NCBI GenBank assembly: GCA_914767715.1
Contig: OU612071.1
Coordinates: forward strand, 4,528,001-4,592,000
Source: Membranipora membranacea
Lineage: Eukaryota > Bryozoa > Gymnolaemata > Cheilostomatida > Membraniporidae
Reading direction: 5' to 3'
DNA length: 64,000 nt
Every line of letters starts with the position of its first letter. Positions within the stretch are counted from its first letter, which is position 1. Below, piece after piece: positions 33,801-40,716 of the stretch. The notes below the pieces were generated by a model, which was given only the letters and a program-made list of their open reading frames with translations, was not told the origin of the DNA and made no database searches. The position numbers were made by a program, and so were the translations under genes.

Positions 33801-34523
33801 GTCCTCATGAATTAAACACACACATCATTTCAAAACTCCAACTAGTCTCCTTACAAGAACTAGAGACAGATAGGCCTGTTGAGAATAACAAACAAGTTCA
33901 GATCAAAGAGTAAAAATAAAGATTTTTTCTAAGCCTAAATTGTTTGTCTTGATGAGCAATAACTTGCATTCCAACGCCCAAAATGACACTGGGTTTGTGA
34001 TTGTATAGATATAACAGGTTTGTTTCGATATATTGACATCAGTGGGTAGATGCTGCCTTTATGTGACAGGGATAATGACAGCATTCTTCCTTAGTGATGC
34101 CGGTACCTGGCCGTGCGGTCTTGTGTATTTGGTTACTAAATCAGAAAATCAATAAACAAAGTGTAATCTCTCAGATTGACTGAATTTCTACACTCTTTGA
34201 TAGCTTGATTGTCCTTACAAGAAGTATAGCCCAAGGGTCCCAAGCTAGTAGTTTGACCAAGACGGTGGAGACAGTATAGGTGTCACCACCATGCATAACA
34301 TATCAAATTTTGGACTTCAGGGATTATTTGTGATCTTTCCGATATAGCTTATATTAATAGGTGATGGAAGGGTGATGATGTATATATATACTGATATTGA
34401 GTAATATAACTCAACGCAAATTCCAGTAAAATGTTACATTGAATATTACGTTACCTGCGCGACATTTAAATCATTCAGCTGATTATTATATTGGGTAAAA
34501 CATTTAGATAACAACAGGTGCAT
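6831..34523 (-). CDS. 16-exon gene model: coiled-coil protein with C-terminal VPS9-like domain
   Basis: The complete inferred coding sequence joins exons 34455-34523, 24561-24649, 23734-23888, 22360-22526, 21645-21777, 19961-20122, 19187-19359, 18317-18477, 12030-12131, 10452-11533, 9744-9884, 9148-9319, 8635-8788, 8076-8218, 7260-7318 and 6831-6865. That is 2997 nt including stop, giving 998 aa. Every junction has GT-AG and matching phase, which is strong support for the structure. Residues 1 to about 430 are helical with charged heptad-like segments. About 430-810 are acidic, Ser/Thr/Gln-rich and low-complexity. About 810-880 are basic and Pro/Ser-rich. From about 885 the pattern matches VPS9 domains: [15 protein letters not shown], then KCLRCM, then SSDDL followed by a hydrophobic helix and PPP. 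VPS9 proteins activate Rab5-family GTPases on endosomes. The domain end is short and the conserved Tyr is not evident (possibly Phe). Function is inferred; the rest of the protein is unrecognised. Confidence 0.7.
7260..7318 (-). CDS. VPS9-like gene, coding exon 15
   Basis: Acceptor ttttcttttgcag, donor GCAG|GTATAC, phase 2 to 1. It reads [19 protein letters not shown], matching the helix after the VPS9 core. Two additional acceptor copies lie upstream at 23-bp spacing; only the nearest gives the right frame. Confidence 0.7.
7319..7372 (-). repeat. 23-bp triplication of the exon 15 splice acceptor
   Basis: The minus strand reads TTTTACAG|GTCTATTTTATTATC, then CTTTTACAG|GTCTGTTTC, then CTTTTGCAG|GTCTATTTAC. 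The three possible exon starts are 7364, 7341 and 7318, exactly 23 bp apart. Using either upstream acceptor changes the frame. This mirrors the donor repeats elsewhere in the gene. Confidence 0.9.
8076..8218 (-). CDS. VPS9-like gene, coding exon 14 (VPS9 core)
   Basis: Acceptor tttttaccttcag, donor TTTAG|GTATGT, phase 0 to 2. It reads [19 protein letters not shown] through [19 protein letters not shown]. This follows the VPS9 signature of a C-x-x-C/M helix, then a small-residue plus DD motif. A hydrophobic helix and Pro then follow. The first Asp of this motif is catalytic in Rabex-5-type proteins. Confidence 0.75.
8540..8634 (-). repeat. short imperfect repeat just inside the intron after exon 13
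   Basis: On the minus strand TTTGAGGTAACTG, TTTGAGGTGAGCAG and CTTGAGGTGAACAG follow each other at about 25-40 bp. They lie within partly palindromic text (GTACTG, CAGTAC). Each carries a GAG|GTRA donor-like string. None is usable without crossing an in-frame stop. Confidence 0.6.
8635..8788 (-). CDS. VPS9-like gene, coding exon 13 (start of VPS9-like domain)
   Basis: Acceptor ttttttcag, donor GCAAG|GTTTGTG, phase 2 to 0. After a Ser/Gln-rich start it reads [19 protein letters not shown] and PSPLGK. The pattern I-x2-[IM]-x5-P-x2-K matches the first helices of VPS9 domains. The donor GTTTGT is weak. The following intron repeats TTTGAGGTGA-type text three times. Confidence 0.75.
9148..9319 (-). 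CDS. VPS9-like gene, coding exon 12
   Basis: Acceptor ttctttcag, donor AACAG|GTATGG, phase 1 to 2. It reads [19 protein letters not shown] through [13 protein letters not shown] second GT lies 7 nt upstream (CGTG|GTAACAG), but only the chosen donor keeps the frame with exon 13. The end is strongly basic. Confidence 0.85.
9744..9884 (-). CDS. VPS9-like gene, coding exon 11
   Basis: Acceptor tatcgtttag, donor AGAG|GTAAGTA, phase 1 to 1. It encodes [19 protein letters not shown] and then a basic Ser-rich segment ending RDTAVR. Low complexity; candidate phosphorylation-rich linker. Confidence 0.85.
10452..11533 (-). CDS. VPS9-like gene, coding exon 10 (long acidic linker)
   Basis: Acceptor ttattttaaag, donor ATCGG|GTAAGG, phase 2 to 1. 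It begins [20 protein letters not shown] and continues [15 protein letters not shown]. About 310 residues follow that are rich in Ser, Thr, Gln, Asn and Asp/Glu, ending in a basic stretch [13 protein letters not shown]. The middle is predicted disordered, a common linker between structured ends. An internal Met after VRR could look like a start, but splice evidence favours an internal exon. Confidence 0.9.
12030..12131 (-). CDS. VPS9-like gene, coding exon 9
   Basis: Acceptor cccttgttgtag, donor CTTAG|GTAAGT, phase 2 to 2. It encodes [19 protein letters not shown] through YILPLLEL. The exact phase match across a 6.2-kb intron filled with two minisatellites supports the model. Confidence 0.85.
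12600..15168. repeat. 2.6-kb 12-bp minisatellite (GGTCCACCCACA / GGCACACCCACA)
   Basis: About 214 units of 12 bp, mostly alternating between GGTCCACCCACA and GGCACACCCACA with rarer variants (CCAACAGGTCCG, CATCCACTGG, CACACACATGC). Longer blocks recur, such as around 12680-12870 and 12990-13140, so there is higher-order structure. No unit has a stop in any frame on either strand. This creates open frames of 820-876 codons that are not credible genes. It lies in the 6.2-kb intron between exons 8 and 9. Confidence 0.97.
15182..15553. mobile_element. MITE with TTAAACCACTGCTG-type ends
   Basis: The left end TTAAACCACTGCTGCCAC and the inverted right end GTGGCAGCAGTAGGTTAA bound a 372-bp palindrome with arms of about 180 bp. 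The ends match the elements at 33249-33585 and 40717-41103, but the interior differs. It abuts the 12-bp minisatellite. Confidence 0.8.
17171..18320. repeat. 28-bp minisatellite anchored at the exon 8 splice donor
   Basis: About 40 units of roughly 28 bp. On the minus strand each unit starts AGGTGAGCCTGATATACC and ends with CATGTCTTCCT. Almost every copy therefore carries a near-consensus donor AG|GTGAGCC. Units with CCTAAGAGACTATGG or ACATACTATAACAGG variants recur in blocks (near 17640-17750, 17890-18030 and 18180-18290), showing higher-order duplication. Short open frames on the plus strand (for example 17571-17900) are artefacts. Confidence 0.95.
18317..18477 (-). CDS. VPS9-like gene, coding exon 8
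   Basis: Acceptor tttaattttag, donor CCCAG|GTGAGCC, phase 0 to 2. It reads [18 protein letters not shown] through [10 protein letters not shown]. The donor is the first unit of the 28-bp minisatellite. If it is not used, the frame reaches TGA at once. Confidence 0.85.
19187..19359 (-). CDS. VPS9-like gene, coding exon 7
   Basis: Acceptor ctcttattctag, donor TGGCAG|GTCTGT, phase 1 to 0. It reads [19 protein letters not shown] through CELTKLQWQ. The donor is weaker than the others (GTCTGT). Confidence 0.75.
19540..19680 (-). mobile_element. tRNA-derived SINE
   Basis: On the minus strand TGGCGCAATCGGTTAGCG (A-box-like) is followed about 50 bp later by GGTTCGAGTCCC (B box) and then a non-tRNA tail. 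No clean cloverleaf can be folded, so this is a SINE rather than a tRNA gene. A decayed relative lies at 53686-53790. Confidence 0.75.
19961..20122 (-). CDS. VPS9-like gene, coding exon 6
   Basis: Acceptor gttattttacag, donor TTACG|GTCAGT, phase 1 to 1. It encodes [18 protein letters not shown] through RLASQPETY, continuing the coiled coil. The symmetric phase would allow in-frame skipping. Confidence 0.85.
20308..20577 (+). pseudogene. SLX1-type zinc-finger exon (orphan), inside an intron on the opposite strand
   Basis: A 90-codon open stretch follows an acceptor-like acacattcag and ends at TAA 20575-20577. It contains [18 protein letters not shown] and later [20 protein letters not shown]. 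The spacing C-x4-C-x3-H-x2-C, then a helix, then CPLC and a W plus helix matches the second half of the C4HC3 finger at the C terminus of SLX1, the structure-specific endonuclease subunit partnering SLX4. The first CxxC and the GIY-YIG nuclease domain are not found nearby. It may be the last exon of a gene whose other exons I cannot see, or a relic. The residues past the finger are not recognised. Confidence 0.55.
20928..21400. repeat. 268-bp tandem duplication containing the microexon candidate
   Basis: Two copies of a segment containing GACAAATTCTGAT, TCCAGCTGGCTGATAT, GACAGGACAACTTACCACC and GGTCGATGGAAATACC lie head to tail with a 268-bp period. They are nearly identical, so the duplication is recent. 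Confidence 0.9.
21008..21022 (-). other. candidate 15-nt microexon (DLALG)
   Basis: Between exons 5 and 6 the minus strand has ttttcaatttcacag, then 15 nt (ATTTGGCTCTTGGTG), then GTAAGT. Its phases are 1 in and 1 out, so inclusion would insert DLALG between AELLN and ELTIV without a frame change. A tandem copy at 21276-21290 keeps the donor but has GG in place of the acceptor AG. Whether it is ever spliced in is unknown. Confidence 0.35.
21488..21590. mobile_element. short palindromic MITE
   Basis: About 100 bp with ends of the type GTTTAATTCAATTGCCTGCA and an inverted partner. It contains CATTCGGAGTTGCTCCCC and GGAAGAGAGCAACTGG. Relatives lie at 24991-25090 and, as a half copy, at 32947-33013. 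Confidence 0.7.
21645..21777 (-). CDS. VPS9-like gene, coding exon 5
   Basis: Acceptor gattttcacag, donor GAATG|GTAAGT, phase 0 to 1. It encodes [18 protein letters not shown] through KRKHAELLN, a basic coiled-coil segment. Confidence 0.85.
22279..22376 (-). repeat. 25-bp repeat of the exon 4 splice donor
   Basis: The exon end CAGAATAAG|GTGAGAAATA recurs as four copies. The exon-intron boundaries would fall at 22360, 22335, 22310 and 22285, spaced exactly 25 bp. The three downstream copies read GTAAG, GTGAG and GTAAG. Use of any downstream donor brings an in-frame stop after VRNKQPE, so only the first gives the long protein. Confidence 0.9.
22360..22526 (-). CDS. VPS9-like gene, coding exon 4
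   Basis: Acceptor tttatatag, donor AATAAG|GTGAGA, phase 1 to 0. It reads [17 protein letters not shown] through [13 protein letters not shown]; helical. Three further donor-like copies of its end lie downstream at exact 25-bp spacing. Confidence 0.85.
23159..23742. repeat. 18-bp minisatellite anchored at the exon 3 splice donor
   Basis: About 32 tandem units of 18 bp. On the minus strand the unit is GGTAAGGCAGTCAAACTC. About 28 units keep GTAAGG or GTAGGG; four have lost the GT. Units with variants such as CGTTTGTCT form a higher-order pattern, with the block around 23400-23480 recurring around 23580-23720. The 18-bp period is divisible by three, so several frames stay open. In the frame of exon 3 the array reads GKAVKL-type repeats without stops. 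Other open frames through it are artefacts. Confidence 0.95.
23734..23888 (-). CDS. VPS9-like gene, coding exon 3
   Basis: Acceptor tctgattgtag, then [19 protein letters not shown] through [16 protein letters not shown], donor CTCG|GTAAGG in phase 1. The exon's last bases are already part of the 18-bp minisatellite that fills the start of the next intron. Each unit repeats the donor in frame, so downstream donors would add blocks of six residues. A foldback element (23903-24040) sits about 15 bp upstream of the acceptor. Confidence 0.85.
23903..24040. repeat. foldback/MITE hairpin upstream of exon 3
   Basis: The arms GTGTTAGACCATAGACTTAA and the inverted TTAAGTCTATATGTTAAACAC flank inner arms containing GACAGGACAC, with a further small hairpin (GAGGCAC / GTGCCTC) in the centre. 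A related short hairpin with ATAGAC arms occurs at 16098-16140. Confidence 0.8.
24561..24649 (-). CDS. VPS9-like gene, coding exon 2
   Basis: Acceptor ttttctacag, donor ATG|GTGAGTA, phase 0 in and 2 out. It reads [20 protein letters not shown] and continues to RLIE. Acidic and helical. The internal Met could be an alternative start if exon 1 is wrong. Confidence 0.8.
24991..25090. mobile_element. short palindromic MITE, second copy
   Basis: Starts CTAGATCGAGTTTAATCC and ends with TTTGTTCTAG. The interior GGGAGCAGCTCCGAATGCAG matches the element at 21488-21590 in inverted orientation. Confidence 0.7.
27715..27941 (+). mobile_element. tRNA-derived SINE with poly(A) end
   Basis: Plus strand: GGTGGCGTAGTGGTTAAG (A box), then GGTTCAAATCCCG (B box) about 35 bp later. 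A tRNA-unrelated body follows and ends in an A-run at 27928-27941. Confidence 0.8.
30556..30645. repeat. small inverted repeat
   Basis: AATGAACTAAACCTC and its exact inverse GAGGTTTAGTTCATT are separated by about 50 bp of CTTCAT-rich text. Likely a minimal foldback element. Confidence 0.6.
31060..31300 (-). mobile_element. tRNA-derived SINE
   Basis: Minus strand: TGGCGCGGCGGTAGGATG (A-box-like, at 31286-31268) and GGTTTGATTCCCGG (B box, about 31230-31245), then an unrelated body. No intact tRNA fold is evident. Confidence 0.7.
32476..32509 (+). CDS. MGCGSS gene, exon 1
   Basis: ATG at 32476 encodes [11 protein letters not shown] and ends in CCAG|GTAAGT, phase 1. It joins the next exon as E-LVRKQTANRS. 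It is short and found by eye, so the call rests on the strong donor, the phase match and the acylation motif. Confidence 0.55.
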
Positions 34524-37500
34524 AACAATAAATAGCAATGAGTGTACTTTATTCTACTAATTTTATTATTTATTAAAGTTTATCAGATAATCAGCTGTGC
34601 TAAATTTGAGTCTCCTTCTCCTAGAAAAAAAATCATTTTATTGGCAATCGATGTAAGGCAGGTTTAAGTATTTGTGATTGAATTGTTTTTCCTATTTTAA
34701 AATCTGGCCACGCCTACTTCAAAGGGCAGACAACTAGCCTGAGACAGCTCAGATCTTTTATTCATCTTTTGACCCTAGGCAGGTGAACCTTTGGAACATA
34801 CTGCTTATATTATGAGCTAGTCACAGTCTGAGCCCCCCAGACTCCCACCCCACCCCCTCCCTCGACCTGACAGCATGTGACCAGCTCACATACTGTCTAG
34901 GTAAAAGGTGCGCATACTGGCTCTAATATTCCAGTATCCCCACAGCTCAACCAGCGATATTGGCAGACTATGACCTCTTAAACTTGCAAGATTTGATTTA
35001 AAACAAAAAAACCTCAGATTTGTGACAATTTGAGGCAATGATATATCTCAAAATTAAATATTCAATTTGCGGTGATCTAGAGCGGAAAAAGCACGGAATA
35101 CTACAGCTTAAAATTCTGGAATCCAAATATAGTTGCACAATGTTACTCTTTTCAAAGTAATATTCTTAGCTTTGCTTACCCGTGGGCTGAACTGTTTTAT
35201 ATCGAATTAAATTGTAACACAGACTAAAATCAATAGCCTTAACAACAACAATCAAGTACATATAAACAAAAAGCTGTAAACTTGACTAGTATATCAAATG
35301 GCCGTAGAATAAAAGGCTTGGTTATCCATTCAGAAGGTCAGTTTAGTCGGAGCTTTTCTATAAGGTTACTGTTTGTGGCGGGGATTTGGTTATAACTCAA
35401 ACGGAGCCGTGAATGGCGTTCCTTATCTGTAGTGAGAACCTGTTATTGATCTACAAAGAACGGAGAAAAGTGTTCTTACTCATTTCCTGTCCATCTTCTC
35501 TAGCAGAAAAATATGACCTCTCCCACAAATTACTTTCTTGATTCACTGTAGAACCCTGTCATGTCTAGCATATAAACTGTTCTACAATGCTAGTTTTAGT
35601 ATAGGGTCAGTCTGAAGTTTCAATGAGACATCTACAGTGTATCACTGATCACCTCACATTGTGCCGCAAGAGTTTTGGATTCGAGACTCAGTGAGAAAAC
35701 ATACTTGACAGTTCCAGCCCGTAGTATCTTCAGGTGTATCCATCTAACGCTGACCTATATAGCTTGCCGTGTGATGTGCTCAAACTAATCCATCGTAAAT
35801 ACAAAACCTCAGTGTACAACTCTCTGAGTACATAGTTCATGTTGTCATACTATGATTTTGCCTTGCCTTGGTATCCTCTGAAGAATCATCGATCCTCTTT
35901 TCAATTCTGTTACAGAGTTAGTTCGGAAACAGACAGCGAATCGGTCAATCATAAAAACATCAACGTCAGGAAAACCTGTGCATACTCATAACACACACAG
36001 AGGTGATAACTCTCACTCAAATATATCTCTTACCTCAAAACTCAAGCGAGGAAAAGTGGCTCCTATCATCACTGCAGACAAAAATAGTTCTCCAAATGGC
36101 GGTCATTTTGGAACATCAACTGACTGCAACAATCGTAACAATACCAGATGCAATAATCTGACTAATCACAGGGCATCTTCCCCAGCCTTTTCAGATCGAA
36201 CTGACAGGACTAACCGCTCAATCAAGCGTGTCGCTTTCACTGACCAACCAGCAGTTAACTTAGAGCATCAGGATAAAATGATGAATGGAGTTGAGGGGGA
36301 TGTAGGAACCATAACTGGGTCGCCAACCGACAGAAAACGAGCTAAAAGGAAACGTGAGCGGGCTCTGAGAAAAAGACTCCTAGATAAGATGGGTGAATCT
36401 GAGGTGAATATTTCAATGCTTGTAAAAATTGGGCGAAATTGATTGGGGGTTTTTGGTGGCGTTTCATCAGTATTAATACCTTCAGTCTTCTATCTGATAA
36501 TTTTGCGGCTAATTATTGTTGTCCTGGCACCATTATTATCATATTTAAAGGACAACCAAGGTTTCAAACAACTTCTCATTGATGGCCATTGATTAATAGC
36601 AGTTTGCACCTTCTGCATGGGGAAAAAGACAAAATATAATTCGGATGATTATTCAGCCAGAATTCTTGTGAAACATTTCTTCCATCAGGTACTCAAACTC
36701 AGCTAAAAGAGAATACCACATAGCAGTTTCATGTTCCTGTTATTATTTAGCCTGTGCTCTATAATTATTACAGCAAAGTCTTGGAACCTCCCCTAAACTG
36801 AGGTGTTACCCAGCTTAGAGTCAGCAACTACTTTGAGTTTTGCATCGCGTAATTCACTAAGCTGATGCTGCCTAGCACATTATTTGCTACCCATTAATGC
36901 ATTGCTGCGAAACCTTGGTTGCCCTTTAAAGATGGTTGGCAGTGGGGGCACCTTCAATTATATATAACCTAATATATGGATTCTCCATGTCTTTTTACAT
37001 CCACAGGTCCAAGTTTCTATGAGGAATTTTGACCTGAAACAGTAATTCGGGCTTGTTAGAAAACCTTTTGTTGGGGAATCCCTCCTTCAGGATGGGTAGA
37101 GGTAACATTGTCGTAATTACTATATATGAGTAGGAGGTGGCTCAGTTGGTTAGAGCGCTGGACTTCAGCATGCAAATGTTAAAGGCCATGGGTACAAATC
37201 CCACTGCAGTCCACTGACTTCTGGGACTTATTGGATCCCCATGTGTGCTCCGGCGGCAGACATTGTGGCCGCGCCCTGAAGGCACAAACTATTTTGCCAC
37301 CCATTCTTAAGAATGAGGTTTGTGACTGAACCTTGCAATTTTTTTTAACCAACATATTACAAGCTGAAAAATTATTGTTTTCTGTTCGTGTTTTCTCCTC
37401 ATGAATGACCTTTAGTGTCTTTAAACACCCCATTATCTTCTTCTAGTTTTGTTTAAATGTCTTCAAATGAGCAAGTAAAGTTGTAAGACAATATAATGGC

Positions 37501-38476
37501 ATTTTATGATCAGAAAACAACAACATAAACACTCAACTTCCAGGTTGTTAATACATTTATATGTCTTGATGTTAGCTCCGCCCTTACATCATCCTATAGG
37601 AGGGATTCCAAAATATAAGGTTTTCTAACGAATAGAAAACAATACTTTTCACTTGACTTATTCATGGAACCACAGAATCCGTAAACATGGTTCTGTGAAA
37701 ATTCTGAAGTTTCCCCCTCCTAGTGAATGTTGTCCATTTGCCTCACAATAACTTGTTTTAATCCGCAGTCAATATCTGAGAGGTTGTTATTGGAGAGTGA
37801 GAGACTGTCCTTGACCTCTTCAATGTCCAGAGCCACTTCTAGAACTTGCTCACCGCTGCATATAAGAGCATACAACTATGAGAAAAATACAGGTAAGTTA
37901 CTTGACCAGTACATACCCGAAGACTGTAATGGACTGTTAGACCGTAGACTGTTCTTAATAACAGATGTTCGACCGCATGTAAGAGAGGATGCTTTCTAGG
38001 GTTCCTATCTTGAATAAGCGAACTAAGCTGTCATACAAATGTAATCTTAAGTATAAGTCATAAGTTTTTACAACCAGAGTTCACTTAAAATCACTATGAG
38101 TTTGAAACAAAAGTTGGTGTTTTGCAAAATTTTACTACTCTCCTTGTGATTGATCATTACAGTCAGAATTATATCATAAGCAACGAGATGTCATGGAATT
38201 CAGAGGAGAACAAGCATTCCACTTTGGTCTTAACTTGACTTGCCTTTAATTTATGTTGTGAAAATTTCTGCAGTGAAAAAAGGCTGCCAAATTTTGAATC
38301 ATAGCCCTGCTCTAGCGTGATATGTGAGTCTTTCTTATTCCTTAGATGACAATGGTACAGAAGTATCGTCTGTAGCACCTGACACACCAAGAGGAGCCCC
38401 GCCTCCTCAAGGAGAAGCTCCACCTACTCCAGTAGAAGCCCCGCCTACACACCTGTCAGAAGGAAATGATCAGTAA
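32476..38476 (+). CDS. four-exon gene model: MGCGSS acylated, basic/Pro-rich protein
   Basis: Joins 32476-32509, 35916-36403, 37769-37892 and 38346-38476, giving 777 nt and 258 aa. All junctions are GT-AG with matching phases (1, 0, 1). The start MGCGSS fits an N-myristoylation site (Gly2, Ser at position 5-6) with a Cys3 for palmitoylation, suggesting membrane-anchored signalling or scaffold function. The middle is polar and Asn/Thr/Ser-rich. Next comes a basic helix (DRKRAKRKRERALRKRLL), a Ser/Leu-rich segment and a C terminus with repeated A-P-P-x units (GAPPPQGEAPPTPVEAPP). No enzymatic domain is seen and I do not recognise the family. A decayed relative of exon 2 lies at 57333-57434. Confidence 0.65.
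33249..33585. mobile_element. MITE with TTAAACCACTGCTG ends
   Basis: Left end TTAAACCACTGCTGCCAC, right end its inverse CAGCAGTGGTTTAA. Arms include GGGCTTTGCCCAGC and CATCTAGCCAGTAGC and run for about 120 bp. Related to 40717-41103 in full and to 15182-15553 at the tips. Confidence 0.85.
34455..34523 (-). CDS. VPS9-like gene, coding exon 1 (start codon)
   Basis: Starts ATG at 34523-34521 and encodes [18 protein letters not shown] and five more residues, ending GCGCAG|GTAACG in phase 0. This joins cleanly to the next exon. An in-frame TAG lies about 40 nt upstream of the ATG, so this is the first Met after a stop. A possible 5' UTR acceptor (tttttttctag) lies further upstream near 34620. The intron to exon 2 would be 9.8 kb, so an extra exon could have been missed. 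This exon sits inside intron 1 of the plus-strand MGCGSS gene. Confidence 0.55.
35916..36403 (+). CDS. MGCGSS gene, exon 2
   Basis: Acceptor attctgttacag, donor TGAG|GTGAATA, phase 1 to 0. It encodes LVRKQTANRSIIKTSTSG through LLDKMGESE, including the basic helix. The open frame continues 13 codons past the donor before a stop, so intron retention would give a short alternative C terminus. Confidence 0.8.
36544..36931. mobile_element. MITE with TTTAAAGG ends
   Basis: Left end TTTAAAGGACAACCAAGG, right end CCTTGGTTGCCCTTTAAA, about 390 bp apart, interior without coding. It lies in intron 2 of the MGCGSS gene. Confidence 0.75.
37128..37350 (+). mobile_element. tRNA-derived SINE
   Basis: GGTGGCTCAGTTGGTTAGAG (A box) and GGTACAAATCCC (degenerate B box) about 45 bp apart, followed by an unrelated body ending in a T-rich run. 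It lies in intron 2 of the MGCGSS gene. Confidence 0.7.
37769..37892 (+). CDS. MGCGSS gene, exon 3
   Basis: Acceptor taatccgcag, donor TACAG|GTAAGT, phase 0 to 1. It encodes SISERLLLESERLSLTSSM through HIRAYNYEKNT, rich in Ser and Leu. Confidence 0.8.
38346..38476 (+). CDS. MGCGSS gene, exon 4 (stop)
   Basis: Acceptor cttattccttag. It reads DDNGTEVSSVAPDTPRG, then Pro-rich repeats, and ends LSEGNDQ at TAA 38474-38476. AATAAA follows at 38912-38917. Confidence 0.8.
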
Positions 38477-38479
38477 AAT

Positions 38480-39750
38480 GAGTCTGGGTTTAGCAATTGC
38501 GGCTGTATGAATGGCTGAATGAACCATTCAGGATTATGGCTCGAATTGAGGCAAGGCAACCTGACAGCGAAAGAGTCATCGATTAGTTTTATATATCATG
38601 GAACATTATAATAGTTGTCTTTCCTTTGTTCATGGCAAGACAACTCAACCATAAAGTCTGTGAAGCTGGTATAAATGCTTTGTAATTGATGTTTTATGGT
38701 CAGGACTTCATGTTTACGAAACTGTCATATCTCTCTCATATATAATTATATTTGTGAATCAAAATAATACTGTTTTGGTATCAAAGTCACCTTCTGCTTG
38801 CATTTCTCTAGAGGAAAATTTGTATTACTTTCCACAGAGTCACTTCCTTCACAACACTCTAGTATATGCTCTTATAATTAATAGCTGATTTGCGCTGATA
38901 TTTTATCTATAAATAAAGTGAGGCGCTGATTGTTGCACCCAGACCTCGAAATATGTAGTGGTGAGTATGATCATTGAATTTTAATTTACATTCAATATAA
39001 AAAATTGTGGCTGGCATTCATTAATCAGCTGTCTTGTTGTTAGATAAACCTTGCCCCATGCCCTTAATTTTCATTAGAGAAATAAGATGTTCTTAGCCAG
39101 CCAAGCCGTGCTGCTTTGACAAGATAAATCAACTTGAGCTGCTCCCTATTAAGTGCAGACCGGGATGTAGTAGAGGCAAATCAAACAAATGATCTGAGGC
39201 ACACTATGCTCATAGTTCAATTGAATATCCTAGTCTAATCTTCTTATAAAGTTCCTATTGGCGTTGAATAGATTGTCTAACAATACAAACTAGAGATACC
39301 GGAGGAATAAACCCCACAAAACTTCAGGGGAATGGATAACAGATTCTTTATATCCTTTTAGGTAAATTTAGTGATGTAGTTGTGTGAATGGTTGAACAGA
39401 TTCTCCAGTAATGGATGGTTGATTCTGGAAATGGGCAAATTACAGGCTTGCACGTCTCAGAGGCCCCTGGAATGAAATCTCTCACCCTATCCGCTATCCA
39501 CACTTCTCCCATTTGCCCCGTCTGCCGTGCCAAAGCAGCAGGTGCAAAGGTAGCCTGTATTGAAAAAAGCTTGTCAAAACAGACAGCATCGTTGTAGAGT
39601 TGCACGTTTGTTATGTATGCGGTGCCTAGTTCTAATTGTGTTATTTTATACATACTTTTATTAAGGACTAGGAATCTTTGGACTGGGTGCCTTAGTATTT
39701 GCCTATATTATTACTTCCCTACTTAAGATTTACAATAAATTTATCTAATT
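38480..39750. other. 3' flank of the MGCGSS gene; unassigned open frame
   Basis: Mostly AT-rich with no splice-supported exon. A 101-codon minus-strand frame at 39348-39653 is relatively GC-rich and reads WIADRVRDFIPGASETCKP, but it shows no recognisable domain. I leave it unassigned. Confidence 0.4.
38912..38917 (+). promoter_or_regulatory. candidate polyadenylation signal for the MGCGSS gene
   Basis: AATAAA about 435 bp after the stop codon, in the right orientation. Confidence 0.4.
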
Positions 39751-40716
39751 TTTTATTTGTGTTCACAAGAGCCTTCAATTCTGGCAAAGGCCATATTTTT
39801 ATCATCATCATCAATATTCAATATTCCTCTGAGGCGTGCTGAAAGAAATGCAAGACAAGCTTGTGGATACAGTGCAAGCTTCAACTGTATAAACAGGGAT
39901 TACTTGTGCACAAATGCGACTCATTCAGACAGGGAAGTGGAACTGTTTAAAGTTGTAATGATTGTATCGAATGAATTGAAGTTTGTATTGACAAAAGGAC
40001 AGTGTAGGCCTAGCCCCTTTTGTATAGGTGAAACGTGAGAAAGAATCTAAACTGAGTGCACACTAAACAAATTATACTTAGCACTGAGATTGACTTATGC
40101 TGAGATCAGACAGGGAAGTAAACAGCAGAGGAAACTCATTATGATGGCATAGAGAGAAACATTGATCGATGTGATATATGGGAATTTACAAGCAAAACAG
40201 CCGTAGCAGCATCCAATGTTCTCTCCCTCAGGCTTGAATAAAAGCAGCAGCAGTAACTTTGTAATGTGCAGAACAGATATGATCCAAAATGTGATACACA
40301 ACCCTAAGCAATAGTTTTGTTCCTAATGCAATTAAACTTGCCCAGACCGTAGAAATTAGATTTTAGAATAAAATAATAGTACGATTACCTCGACTACGAT
40401 AAATATGATACACACAATAAACTAAAACCAAGGTATTTGGTTTGACCAGAAAATGACAACTCGAGCTGCACCAGCTCTAAGTCTGACAGGGAAATGGGAG
40501 GTACAAATCAAACCCAATATGTTATGCTATATATCAAAGACTACTTTACTTACTTAAAGTGGCTGTTCATGAGTGTTCAGGGGTTGTAAGTAGGTGAACA
40601 ATCTCAATTAATTTCTTATACAAAAACATCATTGCTAAACATTGCTGAGCTGTTTATTTAGATATTATCTCTTTGACAGCACAAATCAACCTCATTCAGA
40701 CACAAAAGTTTAGAGT

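Larger units (their letters stand above)
24660..34450. other. 9.8-kb intron of the VPS9-like gene (minus) with dispersed repeats
   Basis: No further exons with splice support were found on the minus strand here. Contents: a MITE at 24991, G-run repeats at 26310 and 27000, and SINEs at 27715 and 31060. There is also a small hairpin at 30560-30640, a half MITE at 32947 and a MITE at 33249. The first exon of the plus-strand MGCGSS gene is at 32476. Minus-strand open frames at 28736-29203 (155 codons), 29246-29443 and 31639-31926 match nothing I recognise. Confidence 0.5.

Noticed and set aside
39348-39653. Minus-strand 101-codon frame as a conserved gene
   Set aside because: Slightly GC-rich and free of stops, but no motif or splice evidence; an overlapping plus-strand frame is also open.
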